Assembly (NCBI GenBank): GCA_964508975.1
Contig: CAZDVQ010000050.1
Span: 1-34,213, forward strand
Reading direction: 5' to 3'
Length of the DNA: 34,213 bases
From: CAZDVQ01 sp964508975
GTDB taxonomy: Bacteria > Bacteroidota > Bacteroidia > Chitinophagales > Saprospiraceae
Numbering within the stretch: the first letter of the stretch is position 1; each line of letters begins with the position of its first letter. Positions 14,697 through 24,455 of the stretch are shown here, in pieces. The notes under the pieces were generated by a model. That model worked only from the letters and a program-made list of their open reading frames with translations, searched no databases and was not told the origin of the DNA. The translations under genes were made by a program, and so were the position numbers.

Positions 14697-15752
14697 TTAT
14701 TTAGAGACGATGTTGCGCTGGCTATCGGGCAGCTCCATGATAAGGTCGGGGCCATACATGCCAGCGGGTGTTTTGTGTCCGGCTTGCCAGTTGCCTGCTA
14801 TGACTTTTTGTGCAATCAGCAAGGACGATAAGGCGGTTAGGGTATAGCCTTCTAGGCAATCCAGCGTGGCGACCACCGTTTGGCCTTGGGCATTTTTAAC
14901 CTCGCCCCAAAGCAAGCTTTTCGCTTTTTTGCGGCGCTCGTCACTTGGGCCAGCAGGTTTTTGCTTGATTTTTTTAATCATGAAGTTTTTCACGAAGCTC
15001 AAGCCTAAAAACCAGCCGATATACTTCAAGCGTTTGGCATTTTTCAACATGCCTGGCGTTACGCCCATGTACACCATAATGTTGGGGATGCCCGTAGTGT
15101 AATAAGCTGTAGATACATCGCCCCAAGGAATGGTCATGCACAGCAGTTTTTGCTGGCTAAAAGCTATCGTCTCTGATTGGTAAGCCGCAGGCACTGGGGT
15201 GATTTTTCCATCCTTCCTGATAGCTCCGCCTTTTTCAATGTTGCGGGTCATGGTGATAGCCGTACCGTGGGATAGCATGGCCCCAACGCCAGCAAAGGCT
15301 AGTCGGAGATGCGTAGCATCCGGTAGCTGTTGCTTCAGGAAAGCAGCCAGCGAGTCAGAAGGCACCACGTCGAAGCCTACACCGGGCATAATCATGATGT
15401 TCTTGGCCTTGGCTTGAGCATCATAGGTAGCACACAGTTCAAACACTTCAATCTCGCCAGTGATGTCGAGGTAGTGCGTGTTGGTTTTCAGGCAAGCTTC
15501 AATCATGGGCTTGGCCGTGATGGCAAATGGACCAGCGGCATGTATGACCACGGGCACTTTGCTTAACACCGCTTCCAGTTGGGTGGTATCGTCCAAGCTG
15601 AAAGCGATGTATTCAAAGCCGTATTTTTGGGCAACTTCCTGTACGGCAGCTTGGTTGCGGCCGGCCAAAAGTAAATTTAGACCTTGTTCTTTGGCAAAAC
15701 GGGCGATAAGTTCGCCGGTATAGCCGTTGGCGCCGTACAGTAAAAATTGCAT
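14697..15752 (-). CDS. Saccharopine dehydrogenase-like NAD(P)-binding oxidoreductase
   Basis: 351 residues. The N-terminal Rossmann fold has GANGYTG (7-13) and AGRN, followed by VVIHAAGPF and THYLDITGE, all typical of the saccharopine dehydrogenase/trans-acting enoyl reductase family. MPGVGFDVVPSD follows at about 122-133. A hydrophobic segment near 245-260 (YIGWFLGLSFVKNFM) could touch a membrane. The substrate is unknown; lysine biosynthesis is not implied, and family members act on lipid-type substrates in some bacteria. Its ATG overlaps the accD stop by one base (TAATG), so it is translationally coupled to a fatty-acid synthesis gene, which favours a lipid role. The stop codon is shared with a MITE target site. 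Confidence 0.72.
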   Translation of the reverse strand: MQFLLYGANGYTGELIARFAKEQGLNLLLAGRNQAAVQEVAQKYGFEYIAFSLDDTTQLEAVLSKVPVVIHAAGPFAITAKPMIEACLKTNTHYLDITGEIEVFELCATYDAQAKAKNIMIMPGVGFDVVPSDSLAAFLKQQLPDATHLRLAFAGVGAMLSHGTAITMTRNIEKGGAIRKDGKITPVPAAYQSETIAFSQQKLLCMTIPWGDVSTAYYTTGIPNIMVYMGVTPGMLKNAKRLKYIGWFLGLSFVKNFMIKKIKQKPAGPSDERRKKAKSLLWGEVKNAQGQTVVATLDCLEGYTLTALSSLLIAQKVIAGNWQAGHKTPAGMYGPDLIMELPDSQRNIVSK

Positions 15753-16630
15753 TATTCTTCGATTAAAGTTTTCTCTGAATGGTGGATGTGGCCCTCTTGG
15801 AACAAGTACAAGAGGTCTGAAATACGCTCTTTCAAGTCCTTGCGGTCAACGATAAAATCGATGAAACCATTTTCAAGGAGTTGCTCAGCGCTTTGGAACC
15901 CATCGGGGAGTTTCTTGATTTTCAAGGTTTCTTTCACCACGCGTGGACCAGCAAAACCGATGAGGGCTTTGGGCTCTGCGAAGTTCAAGTCGCCCAACAT
16001 CGAGTACGAGGCCGTTACGCCGCCCGTGGTAGGGTCGGTCAAGAACGAGAAGTACGGGATTTGAGCTTTCGCCAATCGGGTTAACTTAGCCGAGGTTTTA
16101 GCCATCTGCATGAGCGAGAAAGCCGATTCCATCATGCGGGCACCACCTGATTTGGAGATAATCATGAATGGTATGCGGTGCTCGATAGCATAATCGATAC
16201 CACGGGAAATTTTTTCGCCTACCACCGAGCCCATCGAACCGCCGATAAAGGCAAAGTCCATGGCCGCGATAACGAGGTCCATCTTGTTTACCTTGCCGTG
16301 TGCCACGCGCATGGCATCGGTGAGGTCGGTTTTTTCTTGGGCTTCAATCAAACGTTCGCTGTAGGGCTTGAGGTCCTTGAAGCCAAGGATATCTTTGGCC
16401 ACCATGTTGGCGAACAATTCGGTGTACTTGCCGTCGAAAATAATTTCGAAGTACTCGGCAGAGCTACAGCGTTCGTGGCGGTTACAACCTTTACAGATGT
16501 ACAGGTTGTCGTGGTGCTCCTTCATGGTCACGGTCGAGCCGCAATCTTTGCACTGGTACCACATCCCCTCGGGGATTTCTTTCTTCTGGCGGGTTTGAAT
16601 ACCTTCTCTTAGTCGTTTAAACCATCCCAT
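15752..16630 (-). CDS. accD: Acetyl-CoA carboxylase carboxyltransferase subunit beta
   Basis: Beta subunit of acetyl-CoA carboxylase carboxyltransferase, which with AccA moves the carboxyl group from biotin to acetyl-CoA to make malonyl-CoA, the first step of fatty acid synthesis. 292 residues, normal length. The N-terminal zinc ribbon has Cys27, Cys30, Cys46 and Cys49 (WYQCKDC and YICKGC). The crotonase-fold part carries GGSMGSVVGEK, SKSGGARMMES, TDPTTGGVTASYSMLGD and GFAGPRVV, all canonical. Followed with a 1-bp overlap by the reductase gene; accA is not in the window. Confidence 0.97.
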   Translation of the reverse strand: MGWFKRLREGIQTRQKKEIPEGMWYQCKDCGSTVTMKEHHDNLYICKGCNRHERCSSAEYFEIIFDGKYTELFANMVAKDILGFKDLKPYSERLIEAQEKTDLTDAMRVAHGKVNKMDLVIAAMDFAFIGGSMGSVVGEKISRGIDYAIEHRIPFMIISKSGGARMMESAFSLMQMAKTSAKLTRLAKAQIPYFSFLTDPTTGGVTASYSMLGDLNFAEPKALIGFAGPRVVKETLKIKKLPDGFQSAEQLLENGFIDFIVDRKDLKERISDLLYLFQEGHIHHSEKTLIEE

Positions 16631-16659
16631 GGGTATAAGTTTAAGGGTTAATTGCGTGA

Positions 16660-16787
16660 GGTGGCCGGACTGGGCCGACGCGAAGCGGCGGCAGTGCGAA
16701 GCACCGAGCTTTAGCGAGCAGGGAGGACACCGACCCGGTGCAAACGCGGCGGTAAAACCGCCGCGTTTGTTGCCGGGGCACGCCCAA
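16660..16787 (-). repeat. GC-rich intergenic element, copy E
   Basis: Minus-oriented, left end at 16787 (TATTTGGGCGTGCC on the minus strand). Contains the hairpin AAACGCGGCGG-TAAAA-CCGCCGCGTTT and a GCTCGCT...GCTCGG block in reverse. Lies between fbaB and accD. Confidence 0.75.
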
Positions 16788-16799
16788 ATAATGATTTAA

Positions 16800-17864
16800 T
16801 TAAGCGATGTCAATGTCGTTGCAAAGATAAACGTCCTGAACGGCGTTGAGCAACTCAACACCTTCGCTGAATGGACGCTGGAATGCCTTACGGCCAAGGA
16901 TAAGTCCTTGACCAGCAGCACGTTTGTTGATTACAGCAGTCTCGATAGCTTCTTGCAAATCGCTATCGCCCGTTGAAGCACCACCAGAGTTGATCAAACC
17001 GGCGCGGCCCATGTAGCAGTTGGCCACCTGGTAGCGGGTCAAGTCAATTGGGTGGTCTGTCGTCAAGTCGCTGTAAACCTTTTTGTGGGTTTTACCAAAC
17101 TTGATGGCGTTGTAGCCGCCGTTGTTGGTGGGCAATTTTTGCTTGATGATATCGGCCTGGATGGTCACGCCGAGGTGGTTAGCCTGGCCGGTCAAGTCGG
17201 CAGCAGTGTGGTAATCCACGCCGTCTTTTACAAACTGGTTGTTGCGGGTGTAGCACCAAAGGATGGTAGCCATGCCCAACTCGTGTGCATATTCAAAAGC
17301 CTCGGCCACTTCCATCAACTGGCGGGTAGATTCCTCAGCACCGAAGTAAATGGTGGCGCCAACGGCTACCGCGCCCATTTCCCAAGCACTTTTCACGCTA
17401 CCGTACATGATTTGGTCGTGGCGGGCAGGCAAGCTCAACAACTCGTTGTGGTTAATTTTCACCACGAACGGGATCTTGTGCGCGTACTTGCGCGACACGC
17501 TCGACAACACGCCGAAGGTTGAAGCCACAGCGTTACAGCCCGACTCAAGCGCCAGTTTCACGATGTTCTCCGGGTCGAAATACATGGGGTTTGGCGCGAA
17601 TGAAGCACCAGCGGCATGCTCGATACCTTGGTCAACAGGCAGGATCGACAAGTAGCCTGTACCGGCTAAACGACCTGTATTATATAGGGTTTGCATGCTG
17701 CGTAGGGTCTGGTTGTTGCGGTTAGACAAAGACCAGATGCGGTCAACGAAATCGTTGCCGGGCAGGTGCAGAGTACTTTTGTCAAAAGTGGTGCTTTTGT
17801 GGTCAAGCAGGTACTTGGCTTTCTCGTCGCCCAGGTGCTTGATGATTTGGTTCAAATCTGACAT
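16800..17864 (-). CDS. fbaB: Class I fructose-bisphosphate aldolase, FbaB type
   Basis: Schiff-base (class I) aldolase of the DhnA/FbaB family: splits fructose 1,6-bisphosphate into dihydroxyacetone phosphate and glyceraldehyde 3-phosphate, or the reverse in gluconeogenesis. 354 residues, collinear with E. coli FbaB from MSDLNQIIKHLG to the C-terminus: TGYLSILPVDQGIEHAAG, VASTFGVLSSVSRKYAH, VAVGATIYFGAEES, ADIIKQKLPTNNGGYNAI (holding the expected Schiff-base lysine) and NCYMGRAGLINSGG. The ATG at 17864 has a good promoter upstream (-33 TTTG and -7 TAAATTTG), giving a leader of roughly 65 nt. Monocistronic: accD on the same strand lies beyond a GC-rich element. Confidence 0.95.
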   Translation of the reverse strand: MSDLNQIIKHLGDEKAKYLLDHKSTTFDKSTLHLPGNDFVDRIWSLSNRNNQTLRSMQTLYNTGRLAGTGYLSILPVDQGIEHAAGASFAPNPMYFDPENIVKLALESGCNAVASTFGVLSSVSRKYAHKIPFVVKINHNELLSLPARHDQIMYGSVKSAWEMGAVAVGATIYFGAEESTRQLMEVAEAFEYAHELGMATILWCYTRNNQFVKDGVDYHTAADLTGQANHLGVTIQADIIKQKLPTNNGGYNAIKFGKTHKKVYSDLTTDHPIDLTRYQVANCYMGRAGLINSGGASTGDSDLQEAIETAVINKRAAGQGLILGRKAFQRPFSEGVELLNAVQDVYLCNDIDIA

Positions 17865-17937
17865 GGATGTTTTAATTTAGGTTAATATTGATGATTGATG
17901 ATTGACCATTGGAACAACCTATGTTGTATTGCGGCTG

Positions 17938-17967
17938 CAAATTTAGTTAAATATCGGTTATTTCAAA
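17938..17967 (-). promoter_or_regulatory. Promoter of fbaB (-33 and -7)
   Basis: Minus strand: TTTG at 17967-17964, an 18-bp spacer, then TAAATTTG at 17945-17938. This is the best full match in the window to the Bacteroidota sigma factor promoter (TTTG-N19-TAnnTTTG). Confidence 0.65.
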
Positions 17968-17988
17968 AAACTATGTTTTTTGATAGGA

Positions 17989-18044
17989 GTTGATAGTTGA
18001 TAGTTGATAGTTGATAGTTGATAGTTGATAGTTCATCGTTCATA
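17989..18044 (+). repeat. 8-unit heptanucleotide tandem repeat
   Basis: Six GTTGATA units then GTTCATC and GTTCATA, all in one 7-bp register. Ends 7 bp before GC-rich element copy F. Confidence 0.9.
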
Positions 18045-18051
18045 TTTATGA

Positions 18052-18178
18052 TTTGGGCGCGTCGGCCTACGGCCGTCGGCGTGCTACGGGGTTCGCTTCG
18101 CTCCGTGCTTTGCACCAGCGCCTACGGCGCTGCCCTCCGCATGCCTCGCGCAGGGCCCCGCAGCTTTGCTGCGGGGCT
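18052..18178 (+). repeat. GC-rich intergenic element, copy F
   Basis: Plus-oriented, left end TTTGGGCGCGTCGG. Palindromes GGCCTACGGCC, GCGCCTACGGCGC and CCCCGCAGC-TTT-GCTGCGGGG, the last close to a terminator stem but without a U tract. Confidence 0.75.
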
Positions 18179-18206
18179 GATTATGGATTGTTGATTATGG
18201 ATTGTT
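18179..18206 (+). repeat. Tandem 14-bp repeat made of two heptamers
   Basis: GATTATGGATTGTT occurs twice in tandem between GC-rich copies F and L; it again has a 7-bp sub-period (GATTATG, GATTGTT). Confidence 0.85.
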
Positions 18207-18370
18207 GATTTGGGTGCAATTACAGGCGTTGCGTTCCGCTAGCATTCACCCCTCTATGGCCGCTCCGAGTAAGTCCCCTCTCTACAACACGCGAAGCGTG
18301 TGCCCGTGGAGAGGGGTGGCACGAGCGGTAGCTCGTGACGGGGTGAGGCACTATTTACCAGCGCCCAAAT
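18207..18370 (-). repeat. GC-rich intergenic element, variant copy L
   Basis: Bounded by GATTTGGGTGC at 18207 and GCGCCCAAAT at 18370, so its ends are roughly inverted. Internal hairpins ACACGC-GAA-GCGTGT and CACGAGC-GGTA-GCTCGTG, plus CCCCTCTC and GAGAGGGG arms around the first. The interior differs from the other copies, so it may be a second family that uses the same ends. Confidence 0.6.
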
Positions 18371-18464
18371 CACACAACACAAAAATTAAAAAAAAATACT
18401 ATGCTTGCATTGTATTTTTTATCATTTTTGTACCCCATTCTAAAATCTTGAAAATACGCGTCCT

Positions 18465-20261
<1,797 letters not shown>

Positions 20262-20269
20262 GGTTGGTT

Positions 20270-20335
20270 TGGGGGGGCGTTCCGGCGCATAAGTATGGGC
20301 GTATAACATACGCCCATACTTATGCGCCGTCGCTG
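20270..20335 (+). repeat. Short GC-rich element, copy K, with perfect 21-bp-arm hairpin
   Basis: After GGGGGGGCGTTCC comes a perfect inverted repeat, arms 20284-20304 and 20308-20328 with a 3-nt AAC loop, then CGTCGCTG. The inner part (GGGCGTAT / ATACGCCC) matches the additional hairpin in copy D. It lies 22 bp after the acyl-CoA dehydrogenase stop and could end or protect that mRNA, though there is no U tract. Confidence 0.75.
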
Positions 20336-20350
20336 TCTTACGATACTGAA

Positions 20351-20732
20351 CTAAATGTCGCTACTCCAAAACACTTCTGGCTTGATATAAAAAACGGTAT
20401 CAATAAAGCTTAGTAATCCGTTAATGCTTAATACATTTTCGTCGTGGAGGTCTTCTAATATTATCCCAAGATCGGGATGATAATAATCGTTGCGCCGAGT
20501 ATTATTGAACCCATTGCTTGATTGTTTCGATTAAGAGTTCGTTTTGTCGGGCAAAGTTGAGGAGACTCTCTGTTTCTTCTGCTTTGCCTTGGTGTTTTTC
20601 CTGAGCCATTGGGCTTGTTCTTTTGCCGCTTCTAAGGTGACGGGTAACTGCTTGGATAAGAGCATCATAACTCGTGCCGCTCTTTCCTGAAATGAGATGT
20701 TGTAATTCATATTTCAGTTGTTTTACGTCCAT
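20351..20732 (-). pseudogene. Relic of a polyvalent-protein-type kinase-like gene
   Basis: The 76-codon frame starting MDVKQLKYELQHLISGKSGT resembles the N-terminus of Bacteroidota proteins carrying the so-called polyvalent protein kinase domain. It ends at 20502, but another minus-strand frame continues with NDYYHPDLGIILEDLHDENV and then LSFIDTVFYIKPEVFW and stops at 20351. DLHDEN and FIDT look like the catalytic loop and metal-binding segment of a kinase-like fold and match the C-terminus of the same family. The middle of the protein is therefore deleted and the frame shifted at the join near 20520. Such proteins travel on conjugative elements and phages, so this marks decayed mobile DNA. 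Family naming is from memory of the motifs. Confidence 0.65.
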
Positions 20733-20874
20733 TTTTAAAACTTGTAGATGTCACTTGGTATTTCCTTGAAAATGATGTTTCTTATTGCCAAGAATATATT
20801 TCGCTCCTTGACGATTGTAAAAATGTCATAATTTTCGTACTGCAAATATACGATAAGTTCGACAAAGTTTAAAG

Positions 20875-20940
20875 GCTCCGCTAGGAGCGAAAGGTTAATA
20901 GAAGCTTCATTGCTCTAGGTTTTTGAGCTCCACTAGGAGC
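20875..20940 (+). repeat. Pair of REP-like palindromes
   Basis: GCTCCGCTAGGAGC (20875-20888) and GCTCCACTAGGAGC (20927-20940), both followed by GA. Short palindromes of this GCTCC...GGAGCGA type are dispersed REP-like repeats in many Bacteroidota genomes. They sit at the broken end of the relic below. Confidence 0.65.
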
Positions 20941-21191
20941 GACACACATACCAGCGCCCGCAAATCATCTATCCGAGCTATCGCTTGGTGTTTTATCCAA
21001 TTTAAGCGTTCACTAATTCCGGTTGCCGTTATTGTAGGATCATGCTTAATCAACGAAAATACAGTGTCATTTACAGTGTCATTTTGAGGTTTTACAGTGT
21101 CATTTTGGGGGTTTACAGTGTCATTTACAGTGTCAGCAAGGATGTGTACTTCTCGGTTTTTGAGGGAATGGTTTTCTTTCAGAAAGATGGT
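20907..21191 (-). pseudogene. C-terminal relic of an HTH/ATP-binding regulator with NDTV repeats
   Basis: A minus-strand frame open from 21191 to a TGA at 20907 (94 codons, no start) encodes DTVNDTVNPQNDTVKPQNDT and on, then FSLIKHDPTITATGISERL, a winged-helix-like segment. Bacteroidota regulators with an AlbA_2/AAA_4-type ATP-binding domain (COG2865-like) end in such an NDTV linker plus helix-turn-helix. Only this tail remains; the upstream frame is closed by TAA and the HTH runs into REP-like repeats. The fivefold TTTACAGTGTCA repeat on the plus strand (21061-21135, spacings 12, 21, 21 and 12 bp) is the coding repeat seen from the other side. Confidence 0.55.
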
Positions 21192-21211
21192 TTAACTTCA
21201 TCGATTTGCAA

Positions 21212-21306
21212 TTCGGAGTGCAAAACTGTCAATAATTAATGAACTTGAATAGTAGCACAAAACTCCAGGTTTGCAAGGCAGCCTCCAATTACCACAAACC
21301 CATGTT
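21212..21306 (-). repeat. attC-like cassette spacer 1
   Basis: A 46-bp imperfect hairpin runs on the minus strand from AAC (21306) to GTT (21261), with inner arms GGTTTG and CAAACC and unpaired spacers, resembling an integron attC fold. It follows the DUF2004-like gene by 21 bp. Thirty-four bases further on comes GTTTTGCACTCCGAA (21226-21212). Spacer 2 has the same blocks at the same distances. Confidence 0.5.
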
Positions 21307-21327
21307 GGCGGTCGTTTTTATTGTTTG

Positions 21328-21909
21328 TCAACTCTCCCAAGTTATATGGTCTAAATTTCCTTTCTCGTCGGTATTAATTACAAGTAATTGGTTACAAGGT
21401 TCTCCGTCGATGTCAATAGAATAGTCAAAAACGCCAAAACATTCCGAATCATATTTCCCGTCTGGATATAGCCCGACTCTAATTAGTTTGAGTTTACTCA
21501 ATAGTTGTTTTCCTTTATTACCTTTTTTAATATCAATAATATTAGATAATTCATCTTCATCTAATTCGTCAATATAAAATTGAATATAGTCAGTAGTTTC
21601 GCCAGAATCCTTAAAATCGGATTCAATGCCTTTCATATTTTGCTTGTCAAATTTAGTAATGTTTTCAAGGAAAACATGTACTTTATTAATTTCATCTTGA
21701 TGTATGGTCTTATTTTTAAAATTTATATCGATGCTTAAATCTTTTCCGTCTAATTTAATGTTAGTCCGGTAATCTTCTTGTAAATCATTTAGGTCTATTT
21801 GTCCGAAATACGGTAGATGATGTATAAATACGTCAGCATCGGTTCTGTTTTTAGTTTCTGGAAGCCTTTTTTCGTCTTTGTTTTTTTTGAAAAAGTCAAA
21901 TAGTCCCAT
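21328..21909 (-). CDS. DUF2004-like hypothetical protein
   Basis: 193 residues starting MGLFDFFKKNKDEKRLP, an opening common to DUF2004-type and other small cytosolic Bacteroidota proteins. The rest is alternating acidic strands and helices (FIDELDEDELSNIIDI-like; VGLYPDGKYDSECFGVFDYS). No signal peptide. DUF2004 has no proven function, although such acidic single-domain proteins often occur as immunity proteins or cassette cargo. It is strongly AT-rich compared with the core genes and is followed by an attC-like spacer, so it was probably acquired. Family assignment is tentative. Confidence 0.5.
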   Translation of the reverse strand: MGLFDFFKKNKDEKRLPETKNRTDADVFIHHLPYFGQIDLNDLQEDYRTNIKLDGKDLSIDINFKNKTIHQDEINKVHVFLENITKFDKQNMKGIESDFKDSGETTDYIQFYIDELDEDELSNIIDIKKGNKGKQLLSKLKLIRVGLYPDGKYDSECFGVFDYSIDIDGEPCNQLLVINTDEKGNLDHITWES

Positions 21910-22015
21910 AATTGTAATTTTTTGTTTTAAGTTTAATTTATTTGGTTGCTTTAGTCGTTGACTTGGGGTTTTCTAAAATGACAGCCACGGTTTGCGGCTT
22001 TGCGAATAAGCGGGT

Positions 22016-22110
22016 TTCGGAGTGCAAAACAGTTCGACAGCACTGGATTTGACACGTAGAATAAAACACCAAATTTGTAAGTCAACTCAACTTACACAAA
22101 ACCTAATGTT
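22016..22110 (-). repeat. attC-like cassette spacer 2
   Basis: Same layout as spacer 1: a 46-bp imperfect hairpin from AAC (22110) to GTT (22065) with GTAAGT/ACTTAC inner arms and GGTTTTGTG / ACAAATTTGG outer arms, then 34 bp, then the identical GTTTTGCACTCCGAA (22030-22016). It follows the unknown gene at 22125 by 14 bp. A further block ATTCGCAAAGCCGCAAA (22007-21991) recurs in the next intergenic region (22816-22800). Confidence 0.5.
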
Positions 22111-22124
22111 GCCTTTTGGCTTAT

Positions 22125-22763
22125 CTATTCGTAATCTTCCCAAATCTCAACTGTTTTGTTGCCAAAAACTAAAATTCTAATTCCGTAAAAATAATTGATA
22201 CTTTCAAGTTCGTCCTTCTTCATTAATGCCGTTAGTAAATAAAGTCTAACATTGTCATCTTTTTTTACAAAGCTATTCCACCTTTCATAAACTCTGTCTG
22301 CAAATTCGTTAAAGTCGGTGTCCACTTTATAGGTAAATAGCATTGCATCACAGTTACTATGACTCTTGCTAGTATTATATAGTTTTTCAATTTCGCCTTT
22401 ATCGTTAAAAATAGTGTTTGTATCATATTCCCATTCTGCACACAAATACACATTCCCTTTGCTGTCTCTTATTGCTCCATCGTGTCGTTTTTCAACTTCA
22501 AATTCGCATAAAAAGCCTAATGTCTGGCAAGTTTTGAAGAACGTATTAGCAGTATGATGTGTCCAATTAGAACGTGCAATTTTTTCTCCACAATAATAGT
22601 CTGGGATATCTTTTATATAAGTTATAGCAAATATTTTTACTATTAAGTCTGTTGCGAATTCAGGAAAAAAGAGCGTGTCAGCCTTTTTTGAAAAGTGCCT
22701 GAACAATGATGCTGCTTCTGTTGAAACTTCAAGTTCAATATTATTTATTATTAATGTTTCCAT
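22125..22763 (-). CDS. Hypothetical protein, cassette-like
   Basis: 212 residues, unrecognised (METLIINNIELEVSTEAASLF). The middle KGNVYLCAEWEYDTNTIFND and the end YGIRILVFGNKTVEIWEDYE look like a small alpha/beta enzyme or immunity-type fold; there is no signal peptide. AT-rich, in the same orientation as its two neighbours and separated from each by homologous hairpin spacers, as expected for a single-gene cassette. Confidence 0.55.
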   Translation of the reverse strand: METLIINNIELEVSTEAASLFRHFSKKADTLFFPEFATDLIVKIFAITYIKDIPDYYCGEKIARSNWTHHTANTFFKTCQTLGFLCEFEVEKRHDGAIRDSKGNVYLCAEWEYDTNTIFNDKGEIEKLYNTSKSHSNCDAMLFTYKVDTDFNEFADRVYERWNSFVKKDDNVRLYLLTALMKKDELESINYFYGIRILVFGNKTVEIWEDYE

Positions 22764-22909
22764 TTAATTGAGGTATCGTTTTATGCTTGCAGACTACTTT
22801 TTGCGGCTTTGCGAATGTGGTGTTTTACCCGAGAATTCCAAACGAAGCGATAATTTTTTCTGAACTCTTTACGTTAAGCACGGAGCTTCAAACCGCCACT
22901 TTTGCAAAA
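22764..22909. other. Third cassette-type spacer, degenerate
   Basis: This spacer shares the 17-bp block ATTCGCAAAGCCGCAAA (minus strand, 22816-22800) with spacer 2, placed likewise between spacer and next start codon. A clear AAC-to-GTT hairpin is not seen after the HEPN-like gene, only a CGGTTTG remnant, so the site is degenerate or absent. Confidence 0.4.
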
Positions 22910-24312
22910 CTATAATTCTTGTTCCTTTCTATCAGTCGTTGCTTCTTCAATAAGTTCGTCTATTACATCGTCAAGTGTTTCCTCTTCGCTGTCATCCTTG
23001 CTTTTCGTTTCAATTTGCTTGTATGCCTTAAATTCTTCAGATGATATTTTAAATTCTTCAAATTCACTTGTATTCAACATTTCATCAAATATTGGAAATT
23101 CAAGAAGCTCCTCTATATCTAATGATTTTGTTCGTAATGTTTCAGGCAATAGGTCAAAAAATTCTACTTTATTATCTGTCAAAGCGGAAACAGCTAGCTG
23201 ATATCGAAGAGACTTGTCCGTGAAATCAGCTTTTAAAACTTCGCCTATAACTAAATCTCTATTGCCACGCTTTTTTCTGCTTAGCCAAAAGTTTAATTGT
23301 CCGACAGTTTTAACTCGTGATTTTAAATTTTCATCATCTTTTATAAAACAACTTAACCATTCTGCTACTTCCCAACGTCCTTGGTTCATGTTTTTATAAG
23401 CTATCGAGTTTAAGATGTCAGCACGTTTTTCTTCATTTGGTTCTAATTTTTTCCACAATTCTGCAGCTATTAGTGTGAAAACTATGTGAAGTTTGCAAAT
23501 TGCATTTTCCAAGTATTCCGAGGTGATAGAAAGTTTATCGCCAATTTTAAGGTCTTTGCTGATTTCGGATGAAACCTTAGAAATGTAAATTGAATTTACT
23601 ATTCCTCCATTATGTACAAGTAAATTTCTTCTTTGATATACTTCGAATAGTTCATTGAAAAATGGTCTTACGTAAGGCAACTTCAATTTAACTTCATCCT
23701 TTAGTATGTCCATCCAAGCATCGAAGCCCGCTCTAAAAACTTCTTCAATTTTGCTGTCGATAAGAAATTTTTCAGCATCTTGAATTGTTTCAAAAGTTTT
23801 TAAATCCTCTAATGTCATTGTTTTTTTCTTTATACCTGCCGCCTCTGGGTGCTTGTCATAGTAAAAATGCAATACTTGGGAATAGAACCATTCAACGCTG
23901 CTTAACAAACCAATAAATGCATTCTTATATAAAAGCTCTTTTTGGTAATTCGTTTTTCTTGGAGCTTTCATCGCTTGGTCAATTCTAGGATTTAAGGAAA
24001 CTGGAACTGCAATTGCAAAATCAGGTAAATCCTCAGTACTCTCTCCCTCAACCTTAATTTTATCCTTGTCTAATGGGATAGCTTTAATTACCTGTCCATC
24101 AAATACAGATTTTAGCTGATTTTGAAGTTCTGTTTTTTCGATTCATCTTCTTCAACTTCTATTTTTCTCGCAATCTCAAAAGCGTCAACAATTAACTGAT
24201 GTTCTTTAAGCGCTTTTTCATGATGGTCTTCAATGAATGGACCTATTAGACTTATAAAATCTCTAAGTCCAATAATATTTTCGTTAAAAGTTAAAATGTG
24301 TCTGTCAAGCAT
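22910..24312 (-). pseudogene. HEPN-domain protein with a frameshift in an A6 tract
   Basis: Two frames form one gene: an N-terminal part from the ATG at 24312 (MLDRHILTFNENIIG) and the C-terminal 353-codon frame at 22910-23971, which is open without a start back to about 24140. They join at A6 on the coding strand (24138-24133): one more A would continue ESKK directly into TELQNQLKSV and give 467 residues. The C-terminal frame has YQRRNLLVHNGG, an R-x4-H HEPN RNase-type motif, in an all-helical context (FIGLLSSVEWFYSQVLHFYY), and ends in a very acidic tail. HEPN proteins of this kind act as RNases in defence and toxin systems; here this is inference. Programmed slippage, a real mutation or a sequencing error are all possible. 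Confidence 0.65.
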
Positions 24313-24455
24313 ATTTTGTTGTTTAGAATAGCTACCAATGCGAAATACTCGCAACCAGCATCCTCCCCACAAAAATAAAAAAACTATAACTCAAAACGCA
24401 AACATACCGCAAAATTAATTTTAACTTGTTTGTACTCCATTAACGAACCCCAAAT

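Noticed and set aside
21042..21239. Plus-strand frame encoding repeated YSVI
   Set aside because: The repeats are better explained by the minus-strand NDTV linker followed by an HTH-like segment; the plus frame has no family resemblance and no plausible start context.
24133..24138. Programmed -1 frameshifting at the A6 tract as the preferred explanation
   Set aside because: A6 can slip, but the zero-frame codons do not form a standard X XXY YYZ heptamer and no downstream stem was identified; kept only as a possibility.
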